The notes: a model not told the origin generated them from the letters alone. 64,000 nt of DNA from Rapidithrix thailandica (GCF_039710355.1 NZ_JBDKWZ010000024.1:1-64000); one strand, 5' to 3'; shown: positions 32,223-41,640, counted from the stretch's first letter. Made by a program: numbers and translations.

Positions 32223-32385
32223 GATATGTAAAAAATATATGATAAAAAGAGGTAGTGATGGTTGGTTTAAGATGAAAGGAAGAAAGGATTGAAGATTCCG
32301 GAAATTATACTTACTTGTATTAACCGGTTTTTCATTTCAAGCTTTCGCCATTCCGCCCCCTTCACCAAATGCCGGTTTTATGCCT

Positions 32386-33021
32386 CTAATTAATTTCAAT
32401 TAAAAATTGCTCTTTAGGAGTTCTGACCTTTTTAAGGTTTACCAACCAATCGTTGGCTTCATCCCGGTAACCTAAGGCCAATACCACAGCACTTTTCAAC
32501 CCTTTTTCCTTCAAGCCCAGAATTTCATCATAGGCATCCGGTACGAATCCTTCAATGGGAGTAGCATCTACTTTTTGCTCTGCTGCCGCTGCAATGGCCA
32601 TTCCGAAAGAAATATAAGCTTGTTTGGCTGAGTGGTTGGTTTGCCATTCTTTCCCCAAGGGCTCATAGTGGGCAAGTAGATTGTTTTTGTAGTCATCCAT
32701 GGTGTTGCCCGGTAAACCCCGCTCGGCCAAAGTTCTGTCAAATACTTCATCCACCCGCTCTTGGGTATAGCCATTCCAAGAGGCAAATACCAACAGATGA
32801 GAGACATCATCGAATAACCTTTCATTCATCATCGAAGCCGGTTTGAGCTTTTCAATAACTTCTCTGTTTTTGATTACCAGAATAGTGTAAGGCTGTAGGC
32901 CGGACGAAGAAGGAGCCAGGCGGGCTGCTTCAAGAATATAATCCAACTTCTCCTGTGGAACGGTGTTCCCGTTCATTTTCTTCGTGGCATACCGCCAATT
33001 TAAATTATCTAATAAACTCAT
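32386..33021 (-). CDS. NAD(P)H-dependent nitroreductase family oxidoreductase
   Basis: The 211-aa FMN enzyme has the NfsB-type features: N-terminal RYATKKMNGNTVPQEKLDYI with the FMN-phosphate contact Arg/Lys residues, LAPSSSGLQPYTILVI, and the second FMN loop GMAIAAAAEQKVDATPIEGF followed by SAVVLALGYRDEAND. It reduces nitro or quinone compounds. It is transcribed divergently from an HxlR regulator (33131), a pairing seen for quinone- or aldehyde-responsive systems, so it is probably repressed by that regulator. Confidence 0.9.
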   Translation of the reverse strand: MSLLDNLNWRYATKKMNGNTVPQEKLDYILEAARLAPSSSGLQPYTILVIKNREVIEKLKPASMMNERLFDDVSHLLVFASWNGYTQERVDEVFDRTLAERGLPGNTMDDYKNNLLAHYEPLGKEWQTNHSAKQAYISFGMAIAAAAEQKVDATPIEGFVPDAYDEILGLKEKGLKSAVVLALGYRDEANDWLVNLKKVRTPKEQFLIEIN

Positions 33022-33077
33022 CGTTTTATCTTTATTTTTGTGCTAAATTATAAATAGTCGCTATATATTAGTAACCA

Positions 33078-33110
33078 CTATACAAAAAATACTAGTATAC
33101 TTTTGTATAG
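33078..33110. promoter_or_regulatory. Operator for the HxlR regulator, nitroreductase/hxlR divergent region
   Basis: CTATACAAAA (33078-33087) and TTTTGTATAG (33101-33110) are perfect 10-bp inverted arms with 13 nt between them; the spacer contains a second palindrome, ATACTAGTAT. TACTTTTG (33098-33105) fits the -7 form TAnnTTTG for the hxlR gene and lies inside the operator, so a bound repressor would block it. Confidence 0.7.
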
Positions 33111-33130
33111 CATGTGAAAACGGAAGAATT

Positions 33131-33490
33131 ATGGACAAATCCTCAGAACTGGAACAAGTGAAAAAATGCTGCGGGCATTTTATCCTTGCGGTCAATGATA
33201 CCTTAAATGTGATCAATGGCAAGTGGAAATTACCGATCATCAGCTCTTTGATTTATGGAAAAAAACGATTCAAAGAGTTGGAAAGAGACATTGCCAAAAT
33301 AACTCCCCGGATGCTTTCCAAAGAGCTGAAAGAATTGGAATTGAACGGGATTGTAAAGCGGACGGTCTATGATACCATTCCGGTGAAAGTGGAATATGAA
33401 CTGACATCCTCTGGCAAATCCTTGAAAAAAGTGCTGGAAGTGATGGTGGAATGGGGACTGGAACACCGGGAAAACATTATCGGAAAGTAA
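33131..33490 (+). CDS. HxlR-family transcriptional regulator
   Basis: The 119-aa winged-helix protein has a CC motif near the start (VKKCCGHFILAV), then LNVINGKWKLPIISSLIYGK, FKELERDIAKITPRMLSKEL and KELELNGIVKRTVYD, all typical for HxlR. A Cys pair at 14-15 may sense reactive species, as in other redox-type members. It is divergent from the nitroreductase gene and sits behind a strong palindrome, so it is the likely local repressor. Confidence 0.9.
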   Translation: MDKSSELEQVKKCCGHFILAVNDTLNVINGKWKLPIISSLIYGKKRFKELERDIAKITPRMLSKELKELELNGIVKRTVYDTIPVKVEYELTSSGKSLKKVLEVMVEWGLEHRENIIGK

Positions 33491-34259
33491 AGCATTGTAG
33501 AGTGGTAAGTACAGTATACCATGATGGTCTTTTTAAAAAGTAAATTTTTACTTGTAAAGTGTATTGTACTTCGAAAGAGCCGTGAAATAGAAACCGTTCG
33601 CCAGTAAACGTGATAAAAGCAACTTGCCGGTTATTTGGAAATAAAGAGCTTGCTTTAGTTGTGTTGATTTGATCCCCGGATGCAGGGATATTTGAGATTC
33701 ACTTTTCATAGGGACGGCTTCTTACTTATTGTCATTTATCTTTGAGGTATCACCGTACCCGTTTGGGAAGATTTTTTGTTGGAAGAAGAATATTTTTTTC
33801 ATCTTTGGGTGATTAAGGTTTTTTTAACACTGAAGTGATTTAAACTTTTGAAACTGGACCTTCTTGAAAAGTTGCTTTAGGGGTTAATCTCTGTCTACTT
33901 CATAGAAAAAACAATTCATAAAAAGTCGAAAAGCGGGAGCGTTTTTCAAGATCAAAAACACAATTAAATTCTTATAAATCAACTAACTACAATTAAAATA
34001 CAATAATTAGTTTAAATCACTTCACTAAAATACTTTCAAATATATTGAGAGGGGAAGAGGCGGTCTAAAAAACTGATATATAGCCATGAAGGCACTAAGA
34101 TTCATAGAGGAATTATACATTAAATATTTGTGCCTTAGAGTCTTCGTGGTATCTTATGTTTTTTGACAGCCTCTTTGTAAAATTAAATCACAACGTAAAT
34201 AGCTTACGATGTGAAGATATTATTTTGTCTTTAACAAATAAGTGTAGTGGGGAAATGCG
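33491..34259. other. 769-bp non-coding stretch with two inverted-repeat elements
   Basis: No convincing frame was found. It holds a pair of perfect 16-nt inverted repeats, TGAAGTGATTTAAACT (33831-33846) and AGTTTAAATCACTTCA (34009-34024), 162 nt apart. At 34057-34173 is a separate element with imperfect inverted ends (see that entry). The sequence is AT-rich. Confidence 0.55.
34057..34173. repeat. MITE-like inverted-repeat element, copy 1
   Basis: The left side, GAGGCGGTCTAAAAAACTG then GCCATGAAGGCACTAAG, is mirrored by the right side, whose reverse complement reads GAGGCTGTCAAAAAACATA then CCACGAAGACTCTAAG. The whole is 117 bp with no reading frame. A relative with the same end pattern lies at 59251-59388. 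Confidence 0.6.
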
Positions 34260-34727
34260 ATGAGGAGAAATTACATTATTGAACTAGATACACCTAAACC
34301 TATGAAAGTCAATTATTCTGTCAAGCAGATGGGGAAAAAACATCCTCTGATCACAACCCGGTCCATTGAGATTGAAGAAATAGGGGAGAGTCCTCTTTTA
34401 AAAGTGTTGATTGAAGCGGTAGTGCGGCAACAAGTGAAGGCGTACAATGAGCGGAAAGCAGAAAAAACCTTAGTGGATTATTTAAAACCTTCGGATATCA
34501 ACGAGCAAAAAGAACAGGGGAAAGTGGGGTTTGGAGATTTCGAAAACGATAACCAGGCGGACGAAGAGAAAGCCATTGCCACCGCCTTACAAGCCTTTGA
34601 AGACGGTATTTTTTGCGTGTTTGTGGATGAAGAACAAGTGGGCTCGCTTCAGGATACGGTAACCCTCCAACCGGAAAGTATTTTGTATTTCATCCGCCTT
34701 ACTTTTTTATCGGGTAGCATCTGGTAA
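34260..34727 (+). CDS. 155-aa protein paired with the DUF4132-type gene
   Basis: A small soluble protein with no signal. The N-terminal half has short beta strands (NYIIELDTPKPMKVNYSVKQ), the middle helices are charged (LLKVLIEAVVRQQVKAYNER; AEKTLVDYLKPSDINEQ), and the C-terminal half reads like a small domain ending LYFIRLTFLSGSIW. I do not recognise a named family. It is 190 bp upstream of the 1677-aa gene in the same direction with no terminator visible between, so the two are likely one unit. Start at ATG 34260; another ATG 4 nt earlier is out of frame. Confidence 0.7.
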   Translation: MRRNYIIELDTPKPMKVNYSVKQMGKKHPLITTRSIEIEEIGESPLLKVLIEAVVRQQVKAYNERKAEKTLVDYLKPSDINEQKEQGKVGFGDFENDNQADEEKAIATALQAFEDGIFCVFVDEEQVGSLQDTVTLQPESILYFIRLTFLSGSIW

Positions 34728-34917
34728 AGGATTGAGGGGTTGAAGGAACGAAGGATTGAAGGATCGAAGGAAAGACGAAGGGTTATAAAATTTCATCTAT
34801 CGTTCCCCGTGATAACAAGGAAAATGCGAGCGAGGAACCGGATGGTGAATGTAAGTCGTCCCGGTTTTAGCATATAAATGAACATTCCTATCTCATCATA
34901 TTTACTTTTTAGACATA

Positions 34918-37900
34918 ATGGACATACAAGAATATCTCAAATCAAAAAAGAAAAGTCAAGACTGGCTTACTGATTTTCACCAATATCTGTATGAAATTCA
35001 CACCGGTGCCAAAGTCGATGAAAATATTTCCAAATACACGGCCAGTTTGGTATTGATGTTTCTGAATGCCTATCCTAATTACCGGGAAGGAAACACCGAT
35101 TATTGGTCGTACAGGGATGGAGTGAGCGTAAATTCAAAGCGGATGAGTGCTTTTGCGGGATTTGGGGACCTCACGGATTTTTGGAATGAGAAGAACTATC
35201 CGGCTTTGGTACTCATGTTTGGTGAGGAACTGGCCCCCTATGTGAAAAAAGCCTGGGACAAAATTCCCTCTTTACCGTATCAGCAGGGCTATAGCAGGCG
35301 CTCGTTCCGGAGTAGTCAATTGAGTGCGGTGTATTTTACCCGTCAACTCAATATGATCATCAATTTGTATGTGGGTTTGGATTACGAGCTGAGTATGGAA
35401 GAGTATGTCCTTTACGACCATGCGATGTATTATCGCAGTGATTTCTCATTGATATGGGCAGTTGCTTTGGAGGAAAAAGACGAAAAGCTTTTCCAATTGA
35501 TGTCAGATATTGTGTACAACCGTCATCCTACAGCCAAAGTGAGCCGTAGAATTATCAAAGCCTTTTTATTGAGTGAGCGGGAAGATGCCTGGAAAGCCAT
35601 TGAGGATTTGTTGCTTTCTGCTCAACGGCAGGAAGGCTTGCGGCAAAGTATCCTGGAGCAACTGGATGAAACGTCTATTGGAGCCATGATCCATTTTATC
35701 AAAGTGATTTTGGAACATAACCTGAGCCGTTTTTCTTCGGTGGTAAGGGCTCTGGATACCTGGGCAGGATTGGGCTGGGAAGCCGAAAAGGAATCTACCA
35801 TTAAGCGGCATTTGCAATTAGGCTTGCGCTTTTTGGAACAGCCGGAAGAAGCCGGGAAGGCAGTGACGGAAAGTAAAGACAATGTTGAAATTTATATGGC
35901 CTTGTGGGCCTTGGGGGTGCGGGATGTAAAGGATTGCCTGCCTTTTATGGAAAAACTGATGTTGGAAGGCACCTTGGAAAAGCGCTGTCTGGTACTCTAT
36001 TTTACCTATCAAATGGAACTGCCCGGGCCCAGCAAGTGGATGATCATAAAGGGCCTGGAAGCGGAAGACAAAACCATGAAATCGCTTCATTGGATTAAAA
36101 GCCTGATCCATTCGGGGAGCGGCATTGGCATTACCGTATCAAGTGTCCTTTCCCGGGAAAACAAAGTGTTTATTTTGCAAAAACTGGAAGAAAAACTGGC
36201 TCTTATTCCCAAAAATGGAAAGACCTTCAGCGGATCACCCTTCAGTTGGCTTTCAATAGAGCTCACGCAAGACGCGATTTATAATACGATCTTTAGCTTG
36301 GTAAGCACTAAGTACCGGGAAGATACCGATTTACTCCTGCGTCACTTTTCCGATATGAGTGTGCATCACCGGGAACGGGTAACCCTAATGTTATTGCCGG
36401 ATTTTTACTATGCCAGCAAAGCCGAAAAATTGCCCAAGGACTACCGGTTAGGGAAATTTGAAAGGGATTTTGCCCTGAGCATTTTGAAAGATAAATCTTT
36501 TTCGGTGAAAGAAGCGGCCATTAATGCCTTGAAGTTTGCCGACATGGACGAAGAGGAGTTTGTCGTCTTTGAAGACTTGTTGAAGAGTAAAAGTTCTGAG
36601 ATCCGGAAAAGCATTATCTCTTTTATCTTGAAAAAAGAAATGCCTCTGTTAAAAACCAGTACGGGGCGTTTGTTGAAAGCGGGCAATCAAGAGCAGCGTT
36701 TGGCCGGGCTGGATATTCTCAACCAATTACAGAAGAGAGAGGAATACCAAGAGTGGACCCAGCAGAAAGCCCGGGAGTTCAAAGAAAGCCGGAAGGTAAC
36801 GGTGAAAGAACAAATTCTGATCGACAACCTCATGCAAGAGGAGTCTATCTTGCATAAATACACTGCTGAAAACGGCTATGGGCTGTTTAATCCCGCATTC
36901 AAAAGAAGCCTGCAAAGCCCAACGGTACCTACTTCGGGAGAATATGTAGACCGTACAAAACAACAAGCGTTCGGTTTAAGCAAGTCGCCCGAATATGTCA
37001 ACCGGGAATTGCAGAAGCTTTTTGCATTGTTGGATCAACACCAGGACTATGAATACACGGTAGAGCATTGGGATAATGAACAGGAGACAGTCTTACTGGG
37101 AAACCGCTTTACCGGATTCAAGTTGGATGAGTCGGAAATGACCCCGGAGGAGAAATTTTACAACTATCCTTTGGCCGATGTCTGGAAAAAATGGATGGAC
37201 GATTCAGGACTGGAACCGGTAGATTTGTTTATTGTAAATTATGCTATTGAAATAGCACTCATATACAACAAAATCAAATTGGATTTTCCTTTGTTCAATG
37301 GCTTGATAGACCGTTTGGTATTTAGGATAGAGATCGCAAAGGATGAACGGCGTTTGTGGAATTATGTGAATAAAATCTTTCAAAACCTAAGGAATATTTA
37401 TCCTTATAAAGAGGAAGAAGCCTTTTTGGAAGGTTTGATGCAAACGGTTTTGGCCAACATCCCCCAAGAAGAAATGTACTTGGTCAAGTCCTCCGAAAAC
37501 CGTTGGTCACAACAAAACTATACCTGGAGGGATGTGGATAGTTTTGAACATTTGTACAATGAGTATCAGAGTCCCGAAGAAATGAACGAGCAATCGTTTA
37601 TTAACTTTTGGCACCTGGAGTATTGGCGAAATAATAGCCTGCCCGAAGGCTATAAGGTAGAATCATACCAGTCTTCTATACATAGTTTTTGCCGGGCTTA
37701 TGCTTTGGGCCTCATTACTTACGATGAATTGATGCATCGTATTTTACAACCCCGTGCCATCAACGAATTGAGTACCCCCTTTAAGAAAAGACGGTCTAAC
37801 AAAGAAGATCTTAATAAGCAGTTTCCTTTCCTGAAAGAAATCATGGAAAAATGCAGCACCAGGCTCTTGGAAGTGGAGTTGGTACGGGGAGACTCGGCAA

Positions 37901-39951
37901 CTTCGGTGACACTGATGGCACAAAACCTAAAGAGAATTTGGGGGATGGACTATTTTGTCAAGTTATTGTTAGGTTTGGGAAAAGATACCTTACACCGGGG
38001 CTATGTATATGGTGGAAACTATACGGCTTACGATAAAAAGATGGTATTTAGCTCTTTGTTGCGGGTTTGCTATCCCTTGGAATCGGAAAGCCAGGAAGAT
38101 TTTACCCAAAAAATCAAAGCGGCAAAGCTCACGGACAAGCGCCTGATAGAAGCGGCTCTTTACGCACCTCAATGGCTACCTTTTGTAGGAAATTACCTGG
38201 GATGGAACGGCCTGGACAGTGCGGTTTGGTGGTTACACGCCCATACCAACGACCGCCACGATGCGGAGACCGAAACAGAAATTGCCCGTTATTCCAAGGT
38301 GGATATTGCTGCGTTTAAAGATGGCGCGGTGGATACGAATTGGTTTAGCGCTACTTTCAAAGAATTGGGAAAAGAGAAGTGGAAAATGGTGTACGATGCG
38401 GCCAAGTACATTACTGATGGTACCGGACACAAACGGGCACAGTTGTATTCGGACGTAATATTGGGTAACACCAAGATCCGGGAGGTGACCAAAAGGGTGA
38501 AAGACAAGCGAAACCAGGATTATCTACGGGTATTCGGCTTAGTGCCCTTAAGTAAAAAGACCCCGGATAAAGATTTGCTACAACGCTACCAATACTTGCA
38601 ACAATTTAAGAAAGAAAGCAAACAGTTTGGCTCGCAAAGGCAGGCCAGTGAAGGGTTAGCCGTAAAAGTTGCTATGGAAAACCTGGCCCGCACGGCAGGT
38701 TATGACGATCCGATGCGATTGACATGGGTGATGGAAACGGCCGAAGCACAACAAATTATGCAACAAGCCGAAACCCTGACCTTTGATAAGGTGGAAATCT
38801 CTTTGAAGGTGAATGGGCAAGGCAAACCGGAAATTCATACCTTCAAAGACGGCAAACCGTTAAAGAGTATACCGGCCAAATTGCGGAATGACAAGGCCGT
38901 CAAAGAATTGAGGGACTATCAAAAAGTACTTAAAAATCAATATAGCCGTACCTTTAAAAGTCTGGAAGAAGCCATGGTGAATGGCGATGCCTTTACCAAC
39001 TCGGAAATCAACAGCTTGATGACCCATCCGGTGGTCCGGCCTATGCTGGAAAAACTGGTATTGAAGAGTGGGGAAGCCTTGGGCTTTTGGCAGGAAGGTG
39101 TCTTGGTAGACTCCGGTGGAAGTCGCCAGAGTTTAAATGAACATGTGCATATCGCTCACTGTACGGATTTGTATGCTTCCGGAAAGTGGAGTGATTTTCA
39201 GCGGTATTGTTTTGAAAAGGAGTTGAAACAACCCTTCAAACAGGTATTCAGAGAGCTGTATCTACCTACGGAAGACGAGCTGGCTGCAAAGTCAGTATCG
39301 AAGCGTTATGACGGGCATCAGGTGCAACCGAAGAAAACCGTGGCCCTACTGAAAGGCAGGGGCTGGACGGTAGATTACGAAGAGGGCTTGCAAAAAGTCT
39401 TTCACAAAGAAGGCTATATTGCCAAAATGTACGCCATGGCCGATTGGTTCTCTCCGGCTGATGTGGAAAGTCCCACTTTGGAAACCGTGCAGTTTATCAA
39501 CCGGAAAACCTGGAAGAATGTGCCTTTTGAAGAGGTGGATGCCCGTATCTTTAGTGAAATCATGCGGGATGTGGACCTGGTGGTGAGTGTGGCCCATGTC
39601 GGGGATGTGGATCCGGAAGCCAGTCATTCTACGGTAGAGATGCGCGGTGTGTTGGTACGGGAAACCGCCCGGATGTTCAAGCTCAAGAATGTGGAGGTGA
39701 AAGGCAATCACGTGCATATCGAGGGAACGACAGGCGAATACTCCGTGCACTTGGGTAGTGCGGTGGTTCACCAGAAGCCGGGAAGGTATATTTCCATCCT
39801 GCCGGTACATTCCCAGCATCGTGGCAGGCTGTTCCTGCCCTTTGTCGATGACGATCCGAAATCGGCCGAATTAATGTCCAAAGTGTTGCTATTGGCCAAA
39901 GACCAGGAAATTCAAGATCCGACCATTCTCAGCCAATTAAAAATGCATTGA
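34918..39951 (+). CDS. Giant DUF4132-family (MolR-related) protein
   Basis: The 1677-aa cytoplasmic protein has a long helical N-terminal region (about 1-950) that looks like HEAT-type repeats; one recognisable unit is LSILKDKSFSVKEAAINALK with SKSSEIRKSIISFILKKEM near 520-575. The DUF4132-type domain lies at about 1280-1500 (DPMRLTWVMETAEAQQIMQQ; KRYDGHQVQPKKTVALLKGR). A conserved C-terminal module spans about 1550-1675 (DLVVSVAHVGDVDPEASHST; NYSVHLG-like GEYSVHLGSAVVHQKPGRY; HRGRLFLPFVDDDPKSAELM). Proteins of this kind occur in bacteria beside ATPase/VWA or WGR genes, and their function is unknown. Here the only neighbour is the 155-aa protein. The gene ends in a strong terminator. Confidence 0.85.
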   Translation: MDIQEYLKSKKKSQDWLTDFHQYLYEIHTGAKVDENISKYTASLVLMFLNAYPNYREGNTDYWSYRDGVSVNSKRMSAFAGFGDLTDFWNEKNYPALVLMFGEELAPYVKKAWDKIPSLPYQQGYSRRSFRSSQLSAVYFTRQLNMIINLYVGLDYELSMEEYVLYDHAMYYRSDFSLIWAVALEEKDEKLFQLMSDIVYNRHPTAKVSRRIIKAFLLSEREDAWKAIEDLLLSAQRQEGLRQSILEQLDETSIGAMIHFIKVILEHNLSRFSSVVRALDTWAGLGWEAEKESTIKRHLQLGLRFLEQPEEAGKAVTESKDNVEIYMALWALGVRDVKDCLPFMEKLMLEGTLEKRCLVLYFTYQMELPGPSKWMIIKGLEAEDKTMKSLHWIKSLIHSGSGIGITVSSVLSRENKVFILQKLEEKLALIPKNGKTFSGSPFSWLSIELTQDAIYNTIFSLVSTKYREDTDLLLRHFSDMSVHHRERVTLMLLPDFYYASKAEKLPKDYRLGKFERDFALSILKDKSFSVKEAAINALKFADMDEEEFVVFEDLLKSKSSEIRKSIISFILKKEMPLLKTSTGRLLKAGNQEQRLAGLDILNQLQKREEYQEWTQQKAREFKESRKVTVKEQILIDNLMQEESILHKYTAENGYGLFNPAFKRSLQSPTVPTSGEYVDRTKQQAFGLSKSPEYVNRELQKLFALLDQHQDYEYTVEHWDNEQETVLLGNRFTGFKLDESEMTPEEKFYNYPLADVWKKWMDDSGLEPVDLFIVNYAIEIALIYNKIKLDFPLFNGLIDRLVFRIEIAKDERRLWNYVNKIFQNLRNIYPYKEEEAFLEGLMQTVLANIPQEEMYLVKSSENRWSQQNYTWRDVDSFEHLYNEYQSPEEMNEQSFINFWHLEYWRNNSLPEGYKVESYQSSIHSFCRAYALGLITYDELMHRILQPRAINELSTPFKKRRSNKEDLNKQFPFLKEIMEKCSTRLLEVELVRGDSATSVTLMAQNLKRIWGMDYFVKLLLGLGKDTLHRGYVYGGNYTAYDKKMVFSSLLRVCYPLESESQEDFTQKIKAAKLTDKRLIEAALYAPQWLPFVGNYLGWNGLDSAVWWLHAHTNDRHDAETETEIARYSKVDIAAFKDGAVDTNWFSATFKELGKEKWKMVYDAAKYITDGTGHKRAQLYSDVILGNTKIREVTKRVKDKRNQDYLRVFGLVPLSKKTPDKDLLQRYQYLQQFKKESKQFGSQRQASEGLAVKVAMENLARTAGYDDPMRLTWVMETAEAQQIMQQAETLTFDKVEISLKVNGQGKPEIHTFKDGKPLKSIPAKLRNDKAVKELRDYQKVLKNQYSRTFKSLEEAMVNGDAFTNSEINSLMTHPVVRPMLEKLVLKSGEALGFWQEGVLVDSGGSRQSLNEHVHIAHCTDLYASGKWSDFQRYCFEKELKQPFKQVFRELYLPTEDELAAKSVSKRYDGHQVQPKKTVALLKGRGWTVDYEEGLQKVFHKEGYIAKMYAMADWFSPADVESPTLETVQFINRKTWKNVPFEEVDARIFSEIMRDVDLVVSVAHVGDVDPEASHSTVEMRGVLVRETARMFKLKNVEVKGNHVHIEGTTGEYSVHLGSAVVHQKPGRYISILPVHSQHRGRLFLPFVDDDPKSAELMSKVLLLAKDQEIQDPTILSQLKMH

Positions 39952-39972
39952 TGCATAAAAAACAAGCTTACC

Positions 39973-40010
39973 CAAAGCTCCGGAGCATAAACTCTCCGGG
40001 GCTTTTTTAT
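39973..40010 (+). terminator. Terminator of the DUF4132-type gene
   Basis: AAGCTCCGGAG / CTCCGGGGCTT form a stem with one mismatch, followed by a run of T. It lies about 20 bp after the stop codon. Confidence 0.8.
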
Positions 40011-40023
40011 TTATTTCAGTCCT

Positions 40024-40140
40024 GTTTTGAAACATTTTTTAGGAAAAAGAAAAAGTTTAATTCACTTCAATATAGCAGACATGAAAGAAAGGGATGTAGC
40101 GAATAAGTTTTGGAGGTTATACTTATTGGATATTTTATAG
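40024..40140 (+). pseudogene. 3' scrap of a dispersed small-protein gene, copy 2
   Basis: This begins with the 50-nt block shared with 17332-17381. In frame it reads VLKHFLGKRKSLIHFNIADM and continues 20 residues (KERDVANKFWRLYLLDIL) to TAG 40138-40140. No start is visible. The remaining 200 bp to the next gene hold nothing recognised. Confidence 0.5.
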
Positions 40141-40346
40141 GAATAAGTATATTTAGGGGTGGTTATAAAAAAATTATGTCTGGCTTTAAGTCTTAGAGAG
40201 AGCGTATAAAAGCCTTTTGCTCATTGATGTGTTTGTTTAACCTTTCAAGTTTTTTACTGCATAAAAATAGTGAGCATTTTACATAGTCAACTATATTAGT
40301 TTAATAAAGGAAAGGACAAGAGTTTCATCCATCCACCCAAAAAAAT

Positions 40347-41591
40347 ATGCATAAATCGTTCTTTACAGTATTGGTCTTAACATTGATATCATTTTTATCG
40401 TATGGACAAGTACATTTTGAGAAAATAGACTCCATTAAAAACCTTGAAATAACATCAAGGTATTTAGGAGAAAAAAGAGCGATAGAAATATACCTTCCCC
40501 CTAGTTATCCGGGATTAGAAACAAAAAAATATCCTGTGATGTACCTCATGGACGGTCAAGAATATTTTCTACATCCGGTTGCCTACCAAAGGATGTTACG
40601 GTTTAAAGATAAATCGCCTGAGTTTATCGTTGTAGGTATCAATTCCGATCGAAAGAAGAGAAGAAAGCTATATCATCAGGATGCCAGTAGGTTCATCGAC
40701 TTTTTAAAGAAGGAACTCATTCCGTTGATCGATGAAAAGTATAGAACTTTAGCAGAAAAAGAACGCATATACTTTGGTTGGGAAATGGCGGGAGGCTTAG
40801 GCTTAGAGATTTTTGCCAACCATCCAAACCTATTCAGCGCCTTCTTTATGGCGAGTCCGACACATTTTACAGAAGACAGAATTGCGGCTTTAGATCATAG
40901 CCTAGCAAGAAATCGCTTGCCTAGGCCTTATCTCTATTTTTCAAAAGCACCGGAAGAAATCTATATCGAAAAATCATTACGTAAAGTTGATAGTGTTCTC
41001 AAAATGCGTAATGAAAAGAATACGTTTTGGAAAATTGATGATTTACCGGATGAAGACCATTATACGACTCCCCTTAAAACAATAAATAATGGCTTAAGAG
41101 ACTATTTCCAAGATTACAACAGCTTGCGTTTTTACAGCCTGAAAGAATTTGACGACTTTGGAGATCTGGACAGCATAAAGGAATACTATCGTCATAGAGG
41201 AAACCGTTATGGAATTTCTTCAGACGTTCATAGAACTACCCAACATTTTCTGCTGCTCAATGCTATGGCGGAGAAAAAGTTTGAACGCTTTGAAGAATAT
41301 GCCCACGAATTTAGAGAGTACTTGTTAAACCCAATCCTGGAAATTTGGGCGGTTAAGTTTGGAAATTACTTTGTTGAAAATAACAAGGATAAAGAAGCGA
41401 TGCCTATTTATGAATCCGGTTTGGCTAAATTTCCCGAATCACCGGCAATTCATAATGCCTTAGGCACCTTTTACAAAAACAAAGGAAACAAGAAAAAAGC
41501 AAGAAGGCACTACAAACTGGCAATTGAGTATGCAGAAAAAAAGAAAGATGTGAAACTAGAGCAATATAAAACTGATTTTGAAAATTTATAA
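40347..41591 (+). CDS. Esterase D-like exported protein with TPR, nucleophile replaced
   Basis: The 414-aa protein has a signal peptide (1-20, LTLISFLSYGQ) and an esterase D/IroE-like alpha/beta-hydrolase part (about 25-265; RAIEIYLPPSYPG, YPVMYLMDGQEYF, EFIVVGINSDRKK). Two TPR-like helices complete the C-terminus (about 340-410, EAMPIYESGLAKFPESPAIH and NALGTFYKNKGNKKKARRHY). The position that should be the nucleophile elbow Gly-x-Ser-x-Gly reads GWEMAGG, with Glu146 instead of Ser; His238 in DEDHYT is kept. The protein is therefore probably not a normal serine esterase. The next gene starts 300 bp away. Confidence 0.8.
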   Translation: MHKSFFTVLVLTLISFLSYGQVHFEKIDSIKNLEITSRYLGEKRAIEIYLPPSYPGLETKKYPVMYLMDGQEYFLHPVAYQRMLRFKDKSPEFIVVGINSDRKKRRKLYHQDASRFIDFLKKELIPLIDEKYRTLAEKERIYFGWEMAGGLGLEIFANHPNLFSAFFMASPTHFTEDRIAALDHSLARNRLPRPYLYFSKAPEEIYIEKSLRKVDSVLKMRNEKNTFWKIDDLPDEDHYTTPLKTINNGLRDYFQDYNSLRFYSLKEFDDFGDLDSIKEYYRHRGNRYGISSDVHRTTQHFLLLNAMAEKKFERFEEYAHEFREYLLNPILEIWAVKFGNYFVENNKDKEAMPIYESGLAKFPESPAIHNALGTFYKNKGNKKKARRHYKLAIEYAEKKKDVKLEQYKTDFENL

Positions 41592-41606
41592 ATCAGTGTT
41601 AACATT

Positions 41607-41640
41607 GAGTATAGAGCATCTTCAAAAAAGATACTCTACA
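41607..41640 (+). terminator. Hairpin after the esterase-like gene
   Basis: GTATAGAGCATCTT and AAGATACTCTAC pair with one mismatch around a loop of A-rich sequence. No T-run follows, so it is only a possible terminator. The gap from here to 41890 holds no gene I can support. Confidence 0.35.

Noticed and set aside
39346..39819. Minus-strand 157-codon frame opposite the DUF4132-type gene
   Set aside because: His-rich random translation opposite a conserved C-terminal module.
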